NCBI RefSeq assembly: GCF_001548115.1 | Contig: NZ_AP014821.1 | Location: 2,855,262-2,919,261 of the forward strand | Length of the DNA: 64,000 nt | Direction: 5' to 3' | Source of the DNA: Geminocystis sp. NIES-3709 | GTDB taxonomy: Bacteria; Cyanobacteriota; Cyanobacteriia; Cyanobacteriales; Cyanobacteriaceae | Part shown: piece by piece, positions 38,402 through 49,254 of the stretch | Layout: each line of letters starts with the position of its first letter | Position numbering within the stretch: position 1 is the stretch's first letter | Position numbers and translations under genes: made by a program | Notes under the pieces: model-generated | The model's database searches: none | What the model was told of the DNA's origin: nothing | Seen by the model: only the letters and a program-made list of their open reading frames with translations

Positions 38402-40249
38402 CTATACAATAACAGCCATTTTAACTTCATTGGTGTTAAGGATGTCTTGTAACTCGTCAGCGTCAACAGTTTCTTTTTCAATTAACATATCAGCTAATTT
38501 ATCTAAAACAGAGCGATTTTCGAGTAAGACTTGTTTTGCTCTTTGATAGGCTTGATCTACTAATTTTTTCACTTCTTCATCAATGGCGGAAGCTGTACAA
38601 TCAGAGAAATCACGATCGGAAGCAATATCACGTCCCATGAAGACATTACCATTTTGACGACCTAATGCAACAGGCCCAAGACGATCGCTCATACCGAAAC
38701 GAGTAATCATTTGACGAGCTACCCGTGCAACTTGTTGTAAATCATTGGATGCTCCAGTAGTAACTTCTTCCTCACCGAAGATAATTTCTTCTGCTATACG
38801 ACCGCCTAAAGCTACGGCCATCTGATTTTGAAGGTACGAACGGGAATATAAGCCGGATTCCATACGATCTTCACTAGGTGTAAACCATGTTAAACCACCT
38901 GCTCGGCCACGGGGAATAATACTAATTTTTTGTACAGGATCATAGTCTGGCATTAATGCTCCTACTAAAGCGTGTCCCGCTTCATGATAAGCAACTAATT
39001 CCTTACGTTTTTGGCTCATTACTCGATTTTTCTTCTCAGGACCGGCTAAAACTCGATCGATAGCATCGTTAATTTCATCCATAGAAATTTCAGTCAAGTT
39101 ACGACGAGCGGCTAAAATAGCGGCTTCATTAAGAAGATTAGATAAATCTGCACCTGTAAATCCGGGAGTACGACGGGCGATTTTTTCTAAGTCCACATCA
39201 CTAGCGAGAGTTTTACCACGAGCATGAACGTTCAGAATCTCAGAACGACCGGCAAAATCAGGACGATCAACTACCACTTGGCGATCGAAACGACCGGGAC
39301 GTAATAACGCAGAATCAAGAACATCAGGGCGGTTCGTAGCCGCAACAATGATGATACCAGTGTTACCTTCAAAACCATCCATTTCCGTTAACAATTGGTT
39401 TAAGGTTTGTTCCCGTTCATCGTTACCACCACCTAAACCCGCACCTCTTTGACGACCAACTGCATCAATTTCATCAATGAATACAATACAAGGAGCGTTT
39501 TGTTTTGCTTGTTCAAATAAATCACGAACACGAGAAGCACCCACACCCACAAACATTTCCACAAATTCCGAACCAGAAATGCTGAAGAAAGGAACTCCTG
39601 CTTCTCCTGCAACGGCTTTAGCTAAAAGAGTTTTACCAGTTCCGGGAGGGCCTACTAATAAGACACCTTTAGGAATTTTTGCACCAATAGCGGTGAAACG
39701 TTCACCATTTTTTAAGAAGTCCACAACTTCGGTTAACTCTAATTTTGCTTGTTCAATTCCAGCAACATCACTAAAAGTAACTTGGGTTTGAGGCTCCATT
39801 TGTACTCTGGCTTTTGATTTCCCAAAGTTCATGGCTTGAGATCCGGGGCCACTGGATGCACGACGGAGTAAGAAAAATAACCCGACTAATAGTAAAATGG
39901 GGAAAAATAGACTACTTAAGGCTCTGAACCAGAAACTTTCGTCACTTTGAGGTAAAACAGAAATATCTACCTTATTTTCGGATAAAATGTCAATTAATTG
40001 GGGATCATTAGGTAAATTTACTAAAAATCTTTGTCCGTCTCTAGCAGTGGCTACCGCTTGAGTTCGATCGGCACTTAGGTTAACTCTTTCTACTTGATCA
40101 CTTTGAACTTCACTAATAAATTGACTATATTTCCAACTTAATTGATTTGTTTGAGGTCGATCGAGAAAAACTGTTCCTAGTGCCACCACTACAACGGCTA
40201 AAATGGCATACAGACCGATATTGCGCCATTTCTTGTTATTTTTGCTCAC
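38402..40249 (-). CDS. ftsH: ATP-dependent zinc metalloprotease FtsH
   Basis: 615 residues from GTG 40249. Two membrane helices (about 10-28 and 108-128) flank a lumenal/periplasmic domain. The AAA module has Walker A GPPGTGKT, Walker [13 protein letters not shown] and the second region of homology [17 protein letters not shown]; the pore loop is [10 protein letters not shown]. The protease domain has the zinc motif HEAGH. Length and N-terminus ([13 protein letters not shown]) resemble the FtsH3 paralogue, one of the four Synechocystis types, but I did not align them. It degrades damaged D1 and other membrane proteins. Confidence 0.95.
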   Translation of the reverse strand: MSKNNKKWRNIGLYAILAVVVVALGTVFLDRPQTNQLSWKYSQFISEVQSDQVERVNLSADRTQAVATARDGQRFLVNLPNDPQLIDILSENKVDISVLPQSDESFWFRALSSLFFPILLLVGLFFLLRRASSGPGSQAMNFGKSKARVQMEPQTQVTFSDVAGIEQAKLELTEVVDFLKNGERFTAIGAKIPKGVLLVGPPGTGKTLLAKAVAGEAGVPFFSISGSEFVEMFVGVGASRVRDLFEQAKQNAPCIVFIDEIDAVGRQRGAGLGGGNDEREQTLNQLLTEMDGFEGNTGIIIVAATNRPDVLDSALLRPGRFDRQVVVDRPDFAGRSEILNVHARGKTLASDVDLEKIARRTPGFTGADLSNLLNEAAILAARRNLTEISMDEINDAIDRVLAGPEKKNRVMSQKRKELVAYHEAGHALVGALMPDYDPVQKISIIPRGRAGGLTWFTPSEDRMESGLYSRSYLQNQMAVALGGRIAEEIIFGEEEVTTGASNDLQQVARVARQMITRFGMSDRLGPVALGRQNGNVFMGRDIASDRDFSDCTASAIDEEVKKLVDQAYQRAKQVLLENRSVLDKLADMLIEKETVDADELQDILNTNEVKMAVIV

Positions 40250-40603
40250 AGGTTAATAGCCTCCTATACATTTATGTTTATTTTATCAATTACTCTTATT
40301 ATTGGGAGTTTTGAGCTTATTTTTAATATTCCTACAGTCTATGTTAACTTATGTTAAGAAATTTTAGGGTTTTTTCTCAGAAAACTGATCGGGAATGAAG
40401 AATTGGGTGTTAACCCTTAGATATTAGAGATTAGGCGTTGATCAATAGCCATCTCTAGAAAATATTTTATCCTTTTGTAGTAAGGGCTTCAGCCTTTATT
40501 TTCTGAATTGTTGAAGATGTCTAATAACCCACGTTGAAATAAATTTCAACACTAACAGCATAAGTCTGCTAAAGTGACTAAATAATTCATTCACTGTTTA
40601 CTA
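40250..40603. other. Intergenic region with hairpins (354 bp)
   Basis: No gene seen. A perfect dyad GTTGAAAT-AA-ATTTCAAC lies at 40533-40550, preceded by AAGGGCTTCAGCCTTT (about 40481-40498), a pattern of short dyads often dispersed in unicellular cyanobacterial genomes. Confidence 0.45.
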
Positions 40604-41941
40604 TCAAAGAATGTCTCTGCCAATCAGTATTTTTCTCACTTCTAACATGGCAGAATAGGTGGGAATAATATACAAAGTATCATTTTTTTGAGTTAATTCT
40701 AAGGCTTTATTAATAGCATTTTGTAGAGTTTCTTCTACTATTAAATTCATAGAAGATTGAAGAGTATCAATACTATATTTTAGTCGCAATGCCATGTCAT
40801 AAACTCGATCGCCACTAACTATAATATTTCCTCCCATTTCTACTAGCTTTTCTGTATCAACATCCCATATCCAAGAAACATCAGTACCATCGGGAATACG
40901 ATCATTTAATACCATTAAAATTGTACTGGATAAATTAACTTGCCTAATGTCATTTACTGCTCTAATAGTTTCATTCATGCCTACTGGATTTTTAGCTAAT
41001 AAAATACGAACTTTTTTATCTTTAATTGTCAATTCTTCCGCCCTGCCAAAAGCCGCTTTAAAATTAGTAATAGTATTATTTATAATATCTCTTTCTATAC
41101 CGATCGTTTCGGCTAATAATCCAGCCGCTAAAGTATTATATTTATTGTAAACTCCGATTAAAATTTGTGACCATTCACTACTATTTACTGCTAATTTACT
41201 CTTAGTAAAATCACAACTTGGACAATCATAATCTCCTAAGTGAGAAATATAAACCCCCTGATAATTAAGAGATGTACCACATTTTGGACAATAAATAGAA
41301 TCCACTGCGTGGGGTATTTCCTCTAAGTATAATGCAGGTTCATTTAAGCCAAAAAATAAAACTTTTTGAGAGAGATTTTGACCTAGATAACAAAGGGTTG
41401 GATCATCTCCATTTAAAATAATATAAGTATCTTCATTTAAAGGCTCGATCGCATTTTGCCAACGGTAACTAATACTGTCAACTTCTCCATATCGATCGAG
41501 TTGATCTCTAAATAAATTTAATCCTAAAATATGAGTAGGATTGCATTGTTTTAAAGCTAAAGGTAAAACATTTTCATCAACTTCTAAAATAGCATAATCT
41601 GCTGTTAATTTTCCCCATAAATTACTGTGCATAATTAAACAAGTAATTAAACCATTAATTAAATTTGCACCAGTAGAATTATGAATAACTTTATAACCGT
41701 TATTAACTAATATATCTTTTAATAATAATGAAGTTGTCGTTTTTCCATTTGTACCTACCACAAAAATTAAACCTTTACTTAATTGCTTTGATAAAAGACT
41801 TAATAATTTAGGATAAAAACGACTAGCAATTTCACCGGGCAAAACACTAGCAGAGCCCAACTTAAATAACTTAACAAAACCCGTAATTATTTTTGCCGTG
41901 GCAACAGCTAATCCTAAACGTAAATTTTCAATAATATTCAT
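40604..41941 (-). CDS. murT: Lipid II isoglutaminyl synthase subunit MurT-like Mur ligase
   Basis: 445 residues. Mur ligase ATP site GTNGKTTTSLLL (about 63-74), central domain with LEVDENVLP and GLNLFRDQLDRYGEVD. An insertion of a four-cysteine zinc ribbon (CPKCG and CPSC) is typical of MurT, and the C-terminal domain is the MurT-specific one (KNPVGMNETIRAV, LNDRIPDGTDVSWIWDVD). With GatD it amidates the alpha-carboxyl of the D-Glu in lipid II. No gatD gene is adjacent, although the two are an operon in Gram-positives. Confidence 0.9.
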   Translation of the reverse strand: MNIIENLRLGLAVATAKIITGFVKLFKLGSASVLPGEIASRFYPKLLSLLSKQLSKGLIFVVGTNGKTTTSLLLKDILVNNGYKVIHNSTGANLINGLITCLIMHSNLWGKLTADYAILEVDENVLPLALKQCNPTHILGLNLFRDQLDRYGEVDSISYRWQNAIEPLNEDTYIILNGDDPTLCYLGQNLSQKVLFFGLNEPALYLEEIPHAVDSIYCPKCGTSLNYQGVYISHLGDYDCPSCDFTKSKLAVNSSEWSQILIGVYNKYNTLAAGLLAETIGIERDIINNTITNFKAAFGRAEELTIKDKKVRILLAKNPVGMNETIRAVNDIRQVNLSSTILMVLNDRIPDGTDVSWIWDVDTEKLVEMGGNIIVSGDRVYDMALRLKYSIDTLQSSMNLIVEETLQNAINKALELTQKNDTLYIIPTYSAMLEVRKILIGRDIL

Positions 41942-42302
41942 TTTAATTATGTTTTATTGTTAGTTTTTTATAAATATAATAAAAAGTGAGTCTTTCTTAC
42001 TACAGAAAATACATCTTTATAATTTCACATTTAGCTCGGTTTTTTTGTAACTATTGGTATTTCTTGAGATTAAAGTTATTGCCCCTTGTTTTTTCTTATG
42101 TTATACATTTATACTTTATTCTCTATATATGCCACTCTACTTAAAAATAATCGATCGAGGATGAAAAATTTTTTAATCCTGTTGTTTCCATACCAAAAAA
42201 ATGTAAACTAAGAAACAGTCAAATAGTCTGTCTTGATTTTAGTTACTCATTTAAGTAAAAATAGCATACAGATTAATAATTAAAACTAATATTGAAAAAA
42301 AT
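41942..42302. other. Divergent intergenic region murT/acpP (361 bp)
   Basis: No gene seen. It carries divergent promoters for murT (minus) and acpP (plus). A hairpin AGGAT (42158-42162) / ATCCT (42176-42180) with A/T-rich inner pairing lies about 120 bp before acpP. Promoter hexamers are not clear. Confidence 0.4.
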
Positions 42303-42551
42303 ATGAACCAAGAAGTATTAAAAAAAGTGCAGGAAATTGTTGTTGAACAATTAGATGTTGATGCTGACAAAGTAACTCCAGAAGCTAATTTTGTTAATGA
42401 TTTAGATGCTGACTCCCTTGACGTAGTGGAATTAGTTATGGCTTTAGAGGAGGCTTTTGAAATTGAAATTTCTGATGAAGAAGCTGAAAAAATTACTACC
42501 GTAGCCGATGCAGTAACCCATATTGAAAGTAAAACTCAAGCGGCGGCTTAA
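42303..42551 (+). CDS. acpP: Acyl carrier protein
   Basis: 82 residues, acidic, with the 4'-phosphopantetheine site Ser38 in [18 protein letters not shown]. It carries acyl chains in fatty acid synthesis. fabF follows 350 bp downstream, the common acpP-fabF pair, although the spacer is long enough for a separate promoter. Confidence 0.97.
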   Translation: MNQEVLKKVQEIVVEQLDVDADKVTPEANFVNDLDADSLDVVELVMALEEAFEIEISDEEAEKITTVADAVTHIESKTQAAA

Positions 42552-42901
42552 AATTAATTGTACCTTAGATCCAAAGTACAAGATAAGAGGCAGGAGACAG
42601 TATATAAAGTTTTGGCGATAAATTTTTAGGTATTAGCAAAAGTGAATATTAAGAAAATAAATGTTAAATAAATAGAACTTTCGCAAAAATAGTTTTTTCG
42701 CCCCTAACCCTCAGAATTGTTGGAATCAAGGGGCTGATGCGTAAGTCGTGATAAATCCAATTTTCTTGTTTTTCTTAATCTAATACCTAATACCAAAAAC
42801 TTTAGTAACAATTCAAGTTCAGAATTTGTTCAGAATTTAACTTATAAAAAATTGGTGATGTCTGTTGTTAACAGCATATATATAATTATTTTTAGAAAAC
42901 T
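42552..42901. other. acpP-fabF spacer (350 bp)
   Basis: No gene seen. It contains a dyad GCCCCT (about 42701-42706) / AGGGGC (about 42728-42733) with a long loop, and an ATTCAAGTTCAGAATTTGTTCAGAATT repeat of the TTCAGAATTT unit just before the fabF promoter region. Confidence 0.4.
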
Positions 42902-44152
42902 ATGAGTAATGGACAACTAAAAAGAGTTGTAGTTACTGGGTTGGGCGCTATTACCCCGATCGGTAATACAGTAGAAGCCTACTGGCAAGGTTTAAAAGAA
43001 GGTCGTAACGGTATCGGTATGATTACTTGTTTTGACACATCGGATCATGCTTGTAAAATTGCAGGAGAAGTTAAAGACTTTGATCCTCTATCATACATGG
43101 ATCGTAAGGAAGCGAAACGCATGGCAAGATTTTCTCAATTTGCCGTTGCCGCCAGTATTGACGCGCTTAAGGATGCAAACTTAGTGATCAATGATGAAAA
43201 TGCCGATGATGTGGGTATCGTTATTGGTACTGGGGTTGGTGGGTTAAAAGTGATGGAAGAACAGAACGAAGTATTATTAACTAAAGGACCAGGGCGTGTA
43301 ACTCCTTTTTTAGTACCGACGATGATCTCGAATATGGCCGCTGGTTTGACGGCCATCCATGTAGGAGCAAAAGGGCCTAATTCTTGTTCTGTAACCGCTT
43401 GTGCGGCCGGCTCGAATGGGATTGGGGATGCTTTTCGTCTTATTCAAGGAGGCTATGCTAAAGCCATGATTTGTGGTGGTACAGAAGCGGCGATTACTCC
43501 TTTGGCGATGGCAGGCTTTGCTTCTGCTAAGGCTTTGTCCACCCGTAATGATAGTCCAGAAACCGCTAGTCGTCCTTTTGATGTCGATCGAGATGGTTTT
43601 GTTATGGGTGAAGGTGCTGGTATTCTTATCTTAGAAGAAAGAGAATATGCGATCGCACGAGGTGCAAAAATTTACGCTGAAATGGTGGGTTATGGTATGA
43701 CTTGTGATGCTTACCACATGACTTCTCCCGTGCCTGAAGGATTGGGGGCAACCAAAGCTATAGAATTAGCCTTAAAAGACGGTAACTTAACCCCTGATCA
43801 AATTAGCTATGTCAATGCTCATGGTACAAGTACTTCTGCAAATGATACTACAGAAACAAAAGCGATTAAACGGGCTTTGGGAGACAACGCCTATAAAATT
43901 GTCGTAAGTTCCACAAAATCGATGACAGGGCATCTTTTAGGCGGTTCTGGAGGTATTGAGGCAGTAGCTACGGTATTGGCTATTTATCACGATCGAGTGC
44001 CACCTACAATTAACTTACAAAATCCTGATCCTGACTGTGATTTGGACTATGTACCCAACGAAAGTCGTGAGGTTAATGTAGAGGTTGCCTTATCTAATTC
44101 CTTCGGTTTTGGTGGGCATAATGTTACTTTAGCATTCAGAAAACACCTTTAA
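42902..44152 (+). CDS. fabF: Beta-ketoacyl-ACP synthase II
   Basis: 416 residues. The thiolase-fold condensing enzyme has the catalytic cysteine in SVTACAAGSNGIGDA, the two histidines in NAHGTSTSANDTTE and MTGHLLGGSGG, and the C-terminal NSFGFGGHN. It elongates acyl-ACP with malonyl-ACP. It is the partner of acpP upstream. A heptamer repeat begins 8 bp after its stop. Confidence 0.97.
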   Translation: MSNGQLKRVVVTGLGAITPIGNTVEAYWQGLKEGRNGIGMITCFDTSDHACKIAGEVKDFDPLSYMDRKEAKRMARFSQFAVAASIDALKDANLVINDENADDVGIVIGTGVGGLKVMEEQNEVLLTKGPGRVTPFLVPTMISNMAAGLTAIHVGAKGPNSCSVTACAAGSNGIGDAFRLIQGGYAKAMICGGTEAAITPLAMAGFASAKALSTRNDSPETASRPFDVDRDGFVMGEGAGILILEEREYAIARGAKIYAEMVGYGMTCDAYHMTSPVPEGLGATKAIELALKDGNLTPDQISYVNAHGTSTSANDTTETKAIKRALGDNAYKIVVSSTKSMTGHLLGGSGGIEAVATVLAIYHDRVPPTINLQNPDPDCDLDYVPNESREVNVEVALSNSFGFGGHNVTLAFRKHL

Positions 44153-44159
44153 TAATTAG

Positions 44160-44187
44160 GTGTTAGGTGTTAGCTGTTAGGAATTAA
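44160..44187. repeat. Heptamer repeat after fabF
   Basis: GTGTTAG, GTGTTAG, CTGTTAG, GAATTAA in tandem immediately downstream of the fabF stop. Confidence 0.6.
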
Positions 44188-44249
44188 TGAATTAGGAATT
44201 AATATTATAAATCACTTTTAATTGTTAATTGTTCACTATAAATTATCTC

Positions 44250-45422
44250 TTGAATAACAATCGAAAAGAACTAAAAATTATCTTTATTTATGATTGTGTA
44301 TATCCTGAATCTTTGGGAGGTATAGAACAAAGAAACTATCAACTAGGCAAATTTTTAGGAGAAAAAGGTCATAAAATAACTTTTACTGGTTGGACAACAC
44401 AAAAAAATCATCCTCGTTTAAATGATGTAGAAATTATACCTTTACCTTGGGCAGAAAAATTATACAATAATGAGGGACAAAGGACTGGATTAACTTCCCT
44501 TAAGTTTTCTCTCGCAATATTAACATTACCTCTTCATAAATTCGATGTTATTTTAACTGATAATATACCTTATATTCATTTATTTTTTCTGACTATTTGG
44601 GCAAAAATTATTAGAAAAAAAGTTATTATTACTTGGCATGAATATTGGGGAAAATATTGGTCAATTTATATAAAAAATTGGTCTTGGTTTATATTTTATT
44701 TCATTGAATTTTTATCGGCGCAGTTAGGGCAAAAAGTTATATCTGTTAGTGAATTTACTGCACAAAAACTTAAAAAATCAAGGTTAAAATCTGACACGAT
44801 CGAGATAGTTTATAATGGTATTAATCTTAACTATATTTCTTCTTTAAATTTTGCTAAAAATTCTAATAAACCTCCTTTAATTTATGCGGGAAGATTAATG
44901 AAGGAGAAAAGAGTTGATTTATTATTAAAAGCCGTTGCTCTTTTTGTAGAAGACAATAATTATTCAGGGGTTATTTTACAAATTATTGGAGATGGAATAG
45001 TCAGACAAGAATTAGAAAATTTAGCACATAAATTAGGCATTTTAGATAAAGTTAAATTTACTGGAAAATTAGATACTATTGAACAAGTATGGCAGGAAAT
45101 AAGTCAAGCCAAGATAGCTATTCAACCATCTTTAAGGGAAGGTTTCGGTATTTTTCCACTGGAGGCGATCGCATTAGGAACACCTGTTATATATTGTCGT
45201 AGTAAAGAAAGTGCGGTGAGTGAGATTGTGAGAGATGGTATAGAAGGAATTGCCGTTGACGGGGAGATAAATGAATTAAGGAATGCGATCGAAAATTTAT
45301 TATATAATGAATCAGAATTAAAAAGGTTAAGTGACAATGGCAAATTAAGAGCAAAATCTTTTGATTGGGAAAAAATAGCCCATAAATTAGAGCAAATATG
45401 CTTTGATTTTTTAGAAAAATAA
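44250..45422 (+). CDS. Glycosyltransferase family 4 (GT-B)
   Basis: About 390 residues. The start is uncertain: there is no ATG near, and TTG codons at 44229 and 44250 are the choices; I use 44250 (then NNNRKELKIIFIY). The N-terminal Rossmann domain has the glycine-rich ESLGGIEQRNYQLGKFL loop; the C-terminal half holds IYAGRLMKEKRVDLLL, QIIGDGIVR and the nucleotide-sugar site PSLREGFGIFPLEAIALGTPVI (EX7E-like). It transfers a sugar from a nucleotide donor to an unknown acceptor, probably for cell-surface glycan. GtrA-like gene follows at 10 bp. Confidence 0.85.
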   Translation: MNNNRKELKIIFIYDCVYPESLGGIEQRNYQLGKFLGEKGHKITFTGWTTQKNHPRLNDVEIIPLPWAEKLYNNEGQRTGLTSLKFSLAILTLPLHKFDVILTDNIPYIHLFFLTIWAKIIRKKVIITWHEYWGKYWSIYIKNWSWFIFYFIEFLSAQLGQKVISVSEFTAQKLKKSRLKSDTIEIVYNGINLNYISSLNFAKNSNKPPLIYAGRLMKEKRVDLLLKAVALFVEDNNYSGVILQIIGDGIVRQELENLAHKLGILDKVKFTGKLDTIEQVWQEISQAKIAIQPSLREGFGIFPLEAIALGTPVIYCRSKESAVSEIVRDGIEGIAVDGEINELRNAIENLLYNESELKRLSDNGKLRAKSFDWEKIAHKLEQICFDFLEK

Positions 45423-45432
45423 AAAAGAGATA

Positions 45433-45849
45433 ATGAAAAAAAAGTCTTATTATGAGCAATTAATAGATAGAATATATAGAAAAAAACAAATTATAAAATT
45501 TAGTGCTGTTGGTGGTTTATGTTTAACTTTTAATCTGGCTATTTTGTGGATTTTAACAGATTATTTTAAGGTAGAAGATTTAACAGCTACAATCATCGGC
45601 TTTTTTCTTTCTAATTTACTTGGTTTTTTGCTTAATAAATACTTCACTTTTAAAGTTACTAACACTAATATTTTCAAAGAAATCTATAAATATTATGCCG
45701 TAATGACTTCGAGTTTTATTGCCAATTTAATGCTAATGTTTATTCTAGTAAAAATCTTGCATATATGGGTTATATATGCCAGTTTGATTGTCTCAGTTAT
45801 TTTTTACGTTTATAACTATTTAATGCACAAAAATTGGAGTTTTAAATAA
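45433..45849 (+). CDS. GtrA-like membrane protein
   Basis: 138 residues with four hydrophobic segments and basic ends. The family hallmarks are FSAVGGLCLTFNLAILWILTD near the N-terminus, NLLGFLLNKYFTF in the middle and NYLMHKNWSF at the end. GtrA proteins are thought to flip polyprenyl-linked sugars used by glycosyltransferases. Its 10-bp spacing to the GT4 gene suggests that the two act together. Confidence 0.85.
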   Translation: MKKKSYYEQLIDRIYRKKQIIKFSAVGGLCLTFNLAILWILTDYFKVEDLTATIIGFFLSNLLGFLLNKYFTFKVTNTNIFKEIYKYYAVMTSSFIANLMLMFILVKILHIWVIYASLIVSVIFYVYNYLMHKNWSFK

Positions 45850-45955
45850 TAGAAAAGTTTGTTGCAATCTCATTGACTTTCTATTTATAGTAAAGTAAGT
45901 TGTTAATTTTAGTGATAACATATTTAATGGACTTTTTGGGTGTACAAAATAAAAG

Positions 45956-47167
45956 ATGACAAGCGATAATTTTGCATGGCTACATAGAGGTATTAGTGAT
46001 ATTTTTCCTCATCAACCAGAATCAGATAATATTTGCGATAATTTAGAACAACTTTGCACGAAGATCGATCGACCTTTAAGGGTAAAATTAGGAATTGATC
46101 CTACTGGTACAGATTTACATTTAGGTCATAGTATTCCATTTCGTAAATTAAGAGCATTTCAAGATCAAGGACATACTGCTGTTGTTATTATAGGAGATTT
46201 TACCGCACAAATAGGTGATCCCACAGGCAAAGATAAGGTGAGAAAACAACTTACCCCTGAAGAAGTTAAACAAAATGCGGAAACTTATTTGAATCAATTA
46301 CGCCCAATTTTAGATTTTGATACGCCCGATCGACTGGAAATTAGATATAATTCCGAATGGTTATCAAGTCTTAATCTAGCTAAAATTCAAGAGTTGTTAG
46401 CCACCATGACAGTACAACAAATGTTAGCAAAAGAAGGTTTTAACAATCGCTACACTCAAGAAACCCCTATTTACCTTCATGAATTTTTGTACCCTCTCAT
46501 GCAAGGCTATGATTCTGTTGCCGTCAATGCAGATATAGAGTTAGGAGGTACAGATCAAAAATTTAATATTGCCGTTGGTAGAGATTTACAAAAATATTTC
46601 GGACAAAAACCCCAATTTGGAGTATTGTTACCTATTTTAATTGGTACAGATGGGGAACAAAAAATGTCTAAATCTCTTAATAATTATGTAGGTTTAAAAG
46701 AAGATGCTTTGTCTATGTATTCTAAATTAGAAAAAACTCCTGATGCTTTATTAAGTAATTATTTCGAGTTGTTGACAGATTTATCTTTAAGTGCAATTCC
46801 TGAAAATCCTAGAGATGCACAAAAATTATTGGGAGTAGAAGTCATATCACAATATCATGGTAGAGAGGCCGCATTAACAGCACAAAAAACAGCCTTAGAA
46901 ATTATTAGCAATCAAAATCTAGCGAATGCGGAAGCAGTACCAGAATTTTCTCTTGATAATGTGGAATTTCCCGCCAAATTATTCTATATTCTCAATGTTA
47001 GTGGTTTAGTTAATAGTAGTGGCGATGGTAGAAGACAAATTCAAGGTGGTAGTGTTCGATTAGATGGCGATCGAGTTACAGATCCTAATTATACTATTGA
47101 ATATTCATCGGAATTAACAAATAAAATTTTACAAGTAGGCAAGAAAAAATTTATCAGGCTAACTTGA
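45956..47167 (+). CDS. tyrS: Tyrosyl-tRNA synthetase
   Basis: 403 residues. Class I signatures: HLGH ([19 protein letters not shown]) and KMSKS ([13 protein letters not shown]). The tyrosine-binding region [12 protein letters not shown], and the GGTDQKFNI, are present. The C-terminal S4-like domain (about 340-403) has [19 protein letters not shown]. It charges tRNA-Tyr in the cytoplasm. No leader T-box was seen. Confidence 0.96.
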   Translation: MTSDNFAWLHRGISDIFPHQPESDNICDNLEQLCTKIDRPLRVKLGIDPTGTDLHLGHSIPFRKLRAFQDQGHTAVVIIGDFTAQIGDPTGKDKVRKQLTPEEVKQNAETYLNQLRPILDFDTPDRLEIRYNSEWLSSLNLAKIQELLATMTVQQMLAKEGFNNRYTQETPIYLHEFLYPLMQGYDSVAVNADIELGGTDQKFNIAVGRDLQKYFGQKPQFGVLLPILIGTDGEQKMSKSLNNYVGLKEDALSMYSKLEKTPDALLSNYFELLTDLSLSAIPENPRDAQKLLGVEVISQYHGREAALTAQKTALEIISNQNLANAEAVPEFSLDNVEFPAKLFYILNVSGLVNSSGDGRRQIQGGSVRLDGDRVTDPNYTIEYSSELTNKILQVGKKKFIRLT

Positions 47168-47298
47168 TTAATAATTGATAGTTGACAATTGATCCATTCA
47201 AGGTTTAAATCCTCCCCTTTTTAAGGGAAAAAGATCAAAGTTTTACCTTTGACAATTCAATCAAGAGCAAATTCTAGGTTCGAGAGTTTTGTCAACTG

Positions 47299-47326
47299 CA
47301 CATTGTACATTGTTTATTGTCCATTG
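47299..47326. repeat. Heptamer repeat overlapping the truB stop
   Basis: CACATTG TACATTG TTTATTG TCCATTG in tandem, overlapping the truB stop (47314-47316) and its last codons (Asn-Gly-Gln). Confidence 0.6.
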
Positions 47327-48207
47327 TTAAAAACAACTTTAGGCTTAATTAATTGTCCTTTTTCATCAATTGTTAATTCACTGATGCCGATAAACTCTGA
47401 AAGATGATTATAACTTCGATAAAATTGGTTTAAAGTTTCTTCTTCTAAGAGTATTTTTTGTCCTTGATTCCACCGTTTACTTTCTTCTTCTTCCAAATAA
47501 ATACAAGGTAAATTTTGTAAGGGATTATCGAGATTTATTAAAGTAAAACGATTAGCTTTTTTTGCTTCTATAATATGATCAAAACTATAGCTATTTTCTA
47601 AGCTCATACCACAGCTAAGAGTTCTATTTAGAAGGGCTAAAGTTCCACCTAAACCAATTTTTTCTCCTAAGTCTCGTGCGATCGATCTTATGTAAGTACC
47701 TCCACCACAAAAAATATGTAAATCTAATTCTGGAAACTCTCCATCCTGCCAATTTAAAACCTCAATATTACTGACTGTTACTTGTCTTTTAGGTACATCT
47801 ATTATTTCTCCTTTTCTAGCTAATTCATATAGCTTTTTACCATCTTTTTTAATAGCACTATAAGCAGGAGGAAATTGCTCTATTTCTCCGATAAAATCTT
47901 TTAAATAAGGTGTTATTTTTTCTAAAGTTAAGTCAAATGCAGAATTTTTACTAATTATATCCCCTTCTAAATCATCTGTTGTGGTAACAATACCAAACCT
48001 AATTTTTGCCTGATAAGCCTTGTCTGTGGGTAAAAACTGTAATAAACGGGTAGCTTTACCGATGGCGATCGGTAACACACCTGTAGCTAAAGGATCTAAA
48101 GTACCACCATGACCAATTTTTTTTGTATTTAGAATTTTTCTCAATTTGGCAACACAATCATGAGAAGTAAAATTTTGTGGTTTATTAAGGTTAAGAAAAC
48201 CATCCAT
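47314..48207 (-). CDS. truB: tRNA pseudouridine(55) synthase TruB
   Basis: 297 residues. The catalytic aspartate is Asp38 in GHGGTLDPLATGVLPI. Family features continue with FGIVTTTDDLEGD, QFPPAYSAIKKDGKKLYELARKGE and CGGGTYIRSIARDLG. It makes pseudouridine 55 in tRNA T loops. The stop codon lies within a heptamer repeat, so the last three residues are probably repeat-derived. Confidence 0.95.
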   Translation of the reverse strand: MDGFLNLNKPQNFTSHDCVAKLRKILNTKKIGHGGTLDPLATGVLPIAIGKATRLLQFLPTDKAYQAKIRFGIVTTTDDLEGDIISKNSAFDLTLEKITPYLKDFIGEIEQFPPAYSAIKKDGKKLYELARKGEIIDVPKRQVTVSNIEVLNWQDGEFPELDLHIFCGGGTYIRSIARDLGEKIGLGGTLALLNRTLSCGMSLENSYSFDHIIEAKKANRFTLINLDNPLQNLPCIYLEEEESKRWNQGQKILLEEETLNQFYRSYNHLSEFIGISELTIDEKGQLIKPKVVFNNGQ

Positions 48208-48389
48208 TTAATTAATAATTATTTATATTATAAAATACTGAAACTATGGAAATTTAACTATAAATTATTATGGCAAAATTTAATATATATTCTGCTTTAA
48301 AAATAATAACTTAGTCCTTTCTTTAGAGTTATATTTATGACTTTTTTTGTTATCTTATAAGTGAGTAATGAAAGACTAATAACAGGATG

Positions 48390-49166
48390 TTAAATATCAT
48401 TATCTCGTTTTTTTGAGTATATTTTGTACTCATCAAAATAAGCAATCCGAAGACTATAAAATAATAATAAAATCGTTGCTATAATAATCAGAATAGCCCA
48501 AAACCAATGGGGTAAGAATAATTGTTTTGCAATTTGTCCTGTATCCGAAGTCATGTATCGCCCATTAATTACTGCATTATTCATAAATAAATAACCAATT
48601 TGATGATAGCAACTAATAATCGCTTGAACTCCTAAAAATTGAATGGCAAAACCTTGTACTTCTTTATCTGTTTTATAACTTAGATAAATAATTCCTAATC
48701 CCCAAAGAGTTATCGCTATTATACCAAAGAAAGACCTTACCCATAAAAGTACTGAAATAAGTAAAAAACAACCTAAAAACATTAAAGTATAATGGGCAGT
48801 TTTATAGCGACGACTTGAAATAATAAATAGTGAACCTGCGATCGCAGGGCCTAAAAGTCCTCCGGCTGAAACTAATGCTCGTCCGATTCTTCCTAAAAAC
48901 AAATGTCCTGAATGATAAGCTACTCCAGATCCATTACTAAATAATACTAATTTCTGAAAATTACCTCCTAATAACATGGCAGTAAGTCCATGTCCCATCT
49001 CATGAAACCAAGTTGCTAAAATACTGAAAGGATATAGTATGTAATTTCCCCAAGAAAATTGCCATAAAACTATCGTGGTTACTGTTGCCGCTATCAACCA
49101 CGAAATCCCCATTTTTTCTTTTGAAAAAGTAGTTTGAGGGAGTGAAGAAAGATCTCTATTATTCAT
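48390..49166 (-). CDS. M50-family metallopeptidase, integral membrane
   Basis: 258 residues. The zinc motif HEMGH (FHEMGHGLTAMLLGG, about residue 54) lies after the first membrane segments; seven or so hydrophobic segments follow. The second metal motif is not obvious. It belongs to M50B-like proteins of cyanobacteria, which may cut membrane substrates. The 49167-49254 gap holds no gene, and the C-terminal half of the disrupted ACR3 exporter lies upstream on the same strand. Confidence 0.8.
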   Translation of the reverse strand: MNNRDLSSLPQTTFSKEKMGISWLIAATVTTIVLWQFSWGNYILYPFSILATWFHEMGHGLTAMLLGGNFQKLVLFSNGSGVAYHSGHLFLGRIGRALVSAGGLLGPAIAGSLFIISSRRYKTAHYTLMFLGCFLLISVLLWVRSFFGIIAITLWGLGIIYLSYKTDKEVQGFAIQFLGVQAIISCYHQIGYLFMNNAVINGRYMTSDTGQIAKQLFLPHWFWAILIIIATILLLFYSLRIAYFDEYKIYSKKRDNDI

Positions 49167-49254
49167 TTTCAGTATAAATAAAAATAATCTGAACCATTAT
49201 TTTCATTGTAACTATATTATTTTTGAGATACACTAACAATAAAAACAAAAAAAG

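Noticed and set aside
40481-40550. Intrinsic terminator for murT at the GTTGAAAT/ATTTCAAC dyad
   Set aside because: The stem is AT-rich, no T-run follows on either strand, and it lies more than 50 bp beyond the murT stop.
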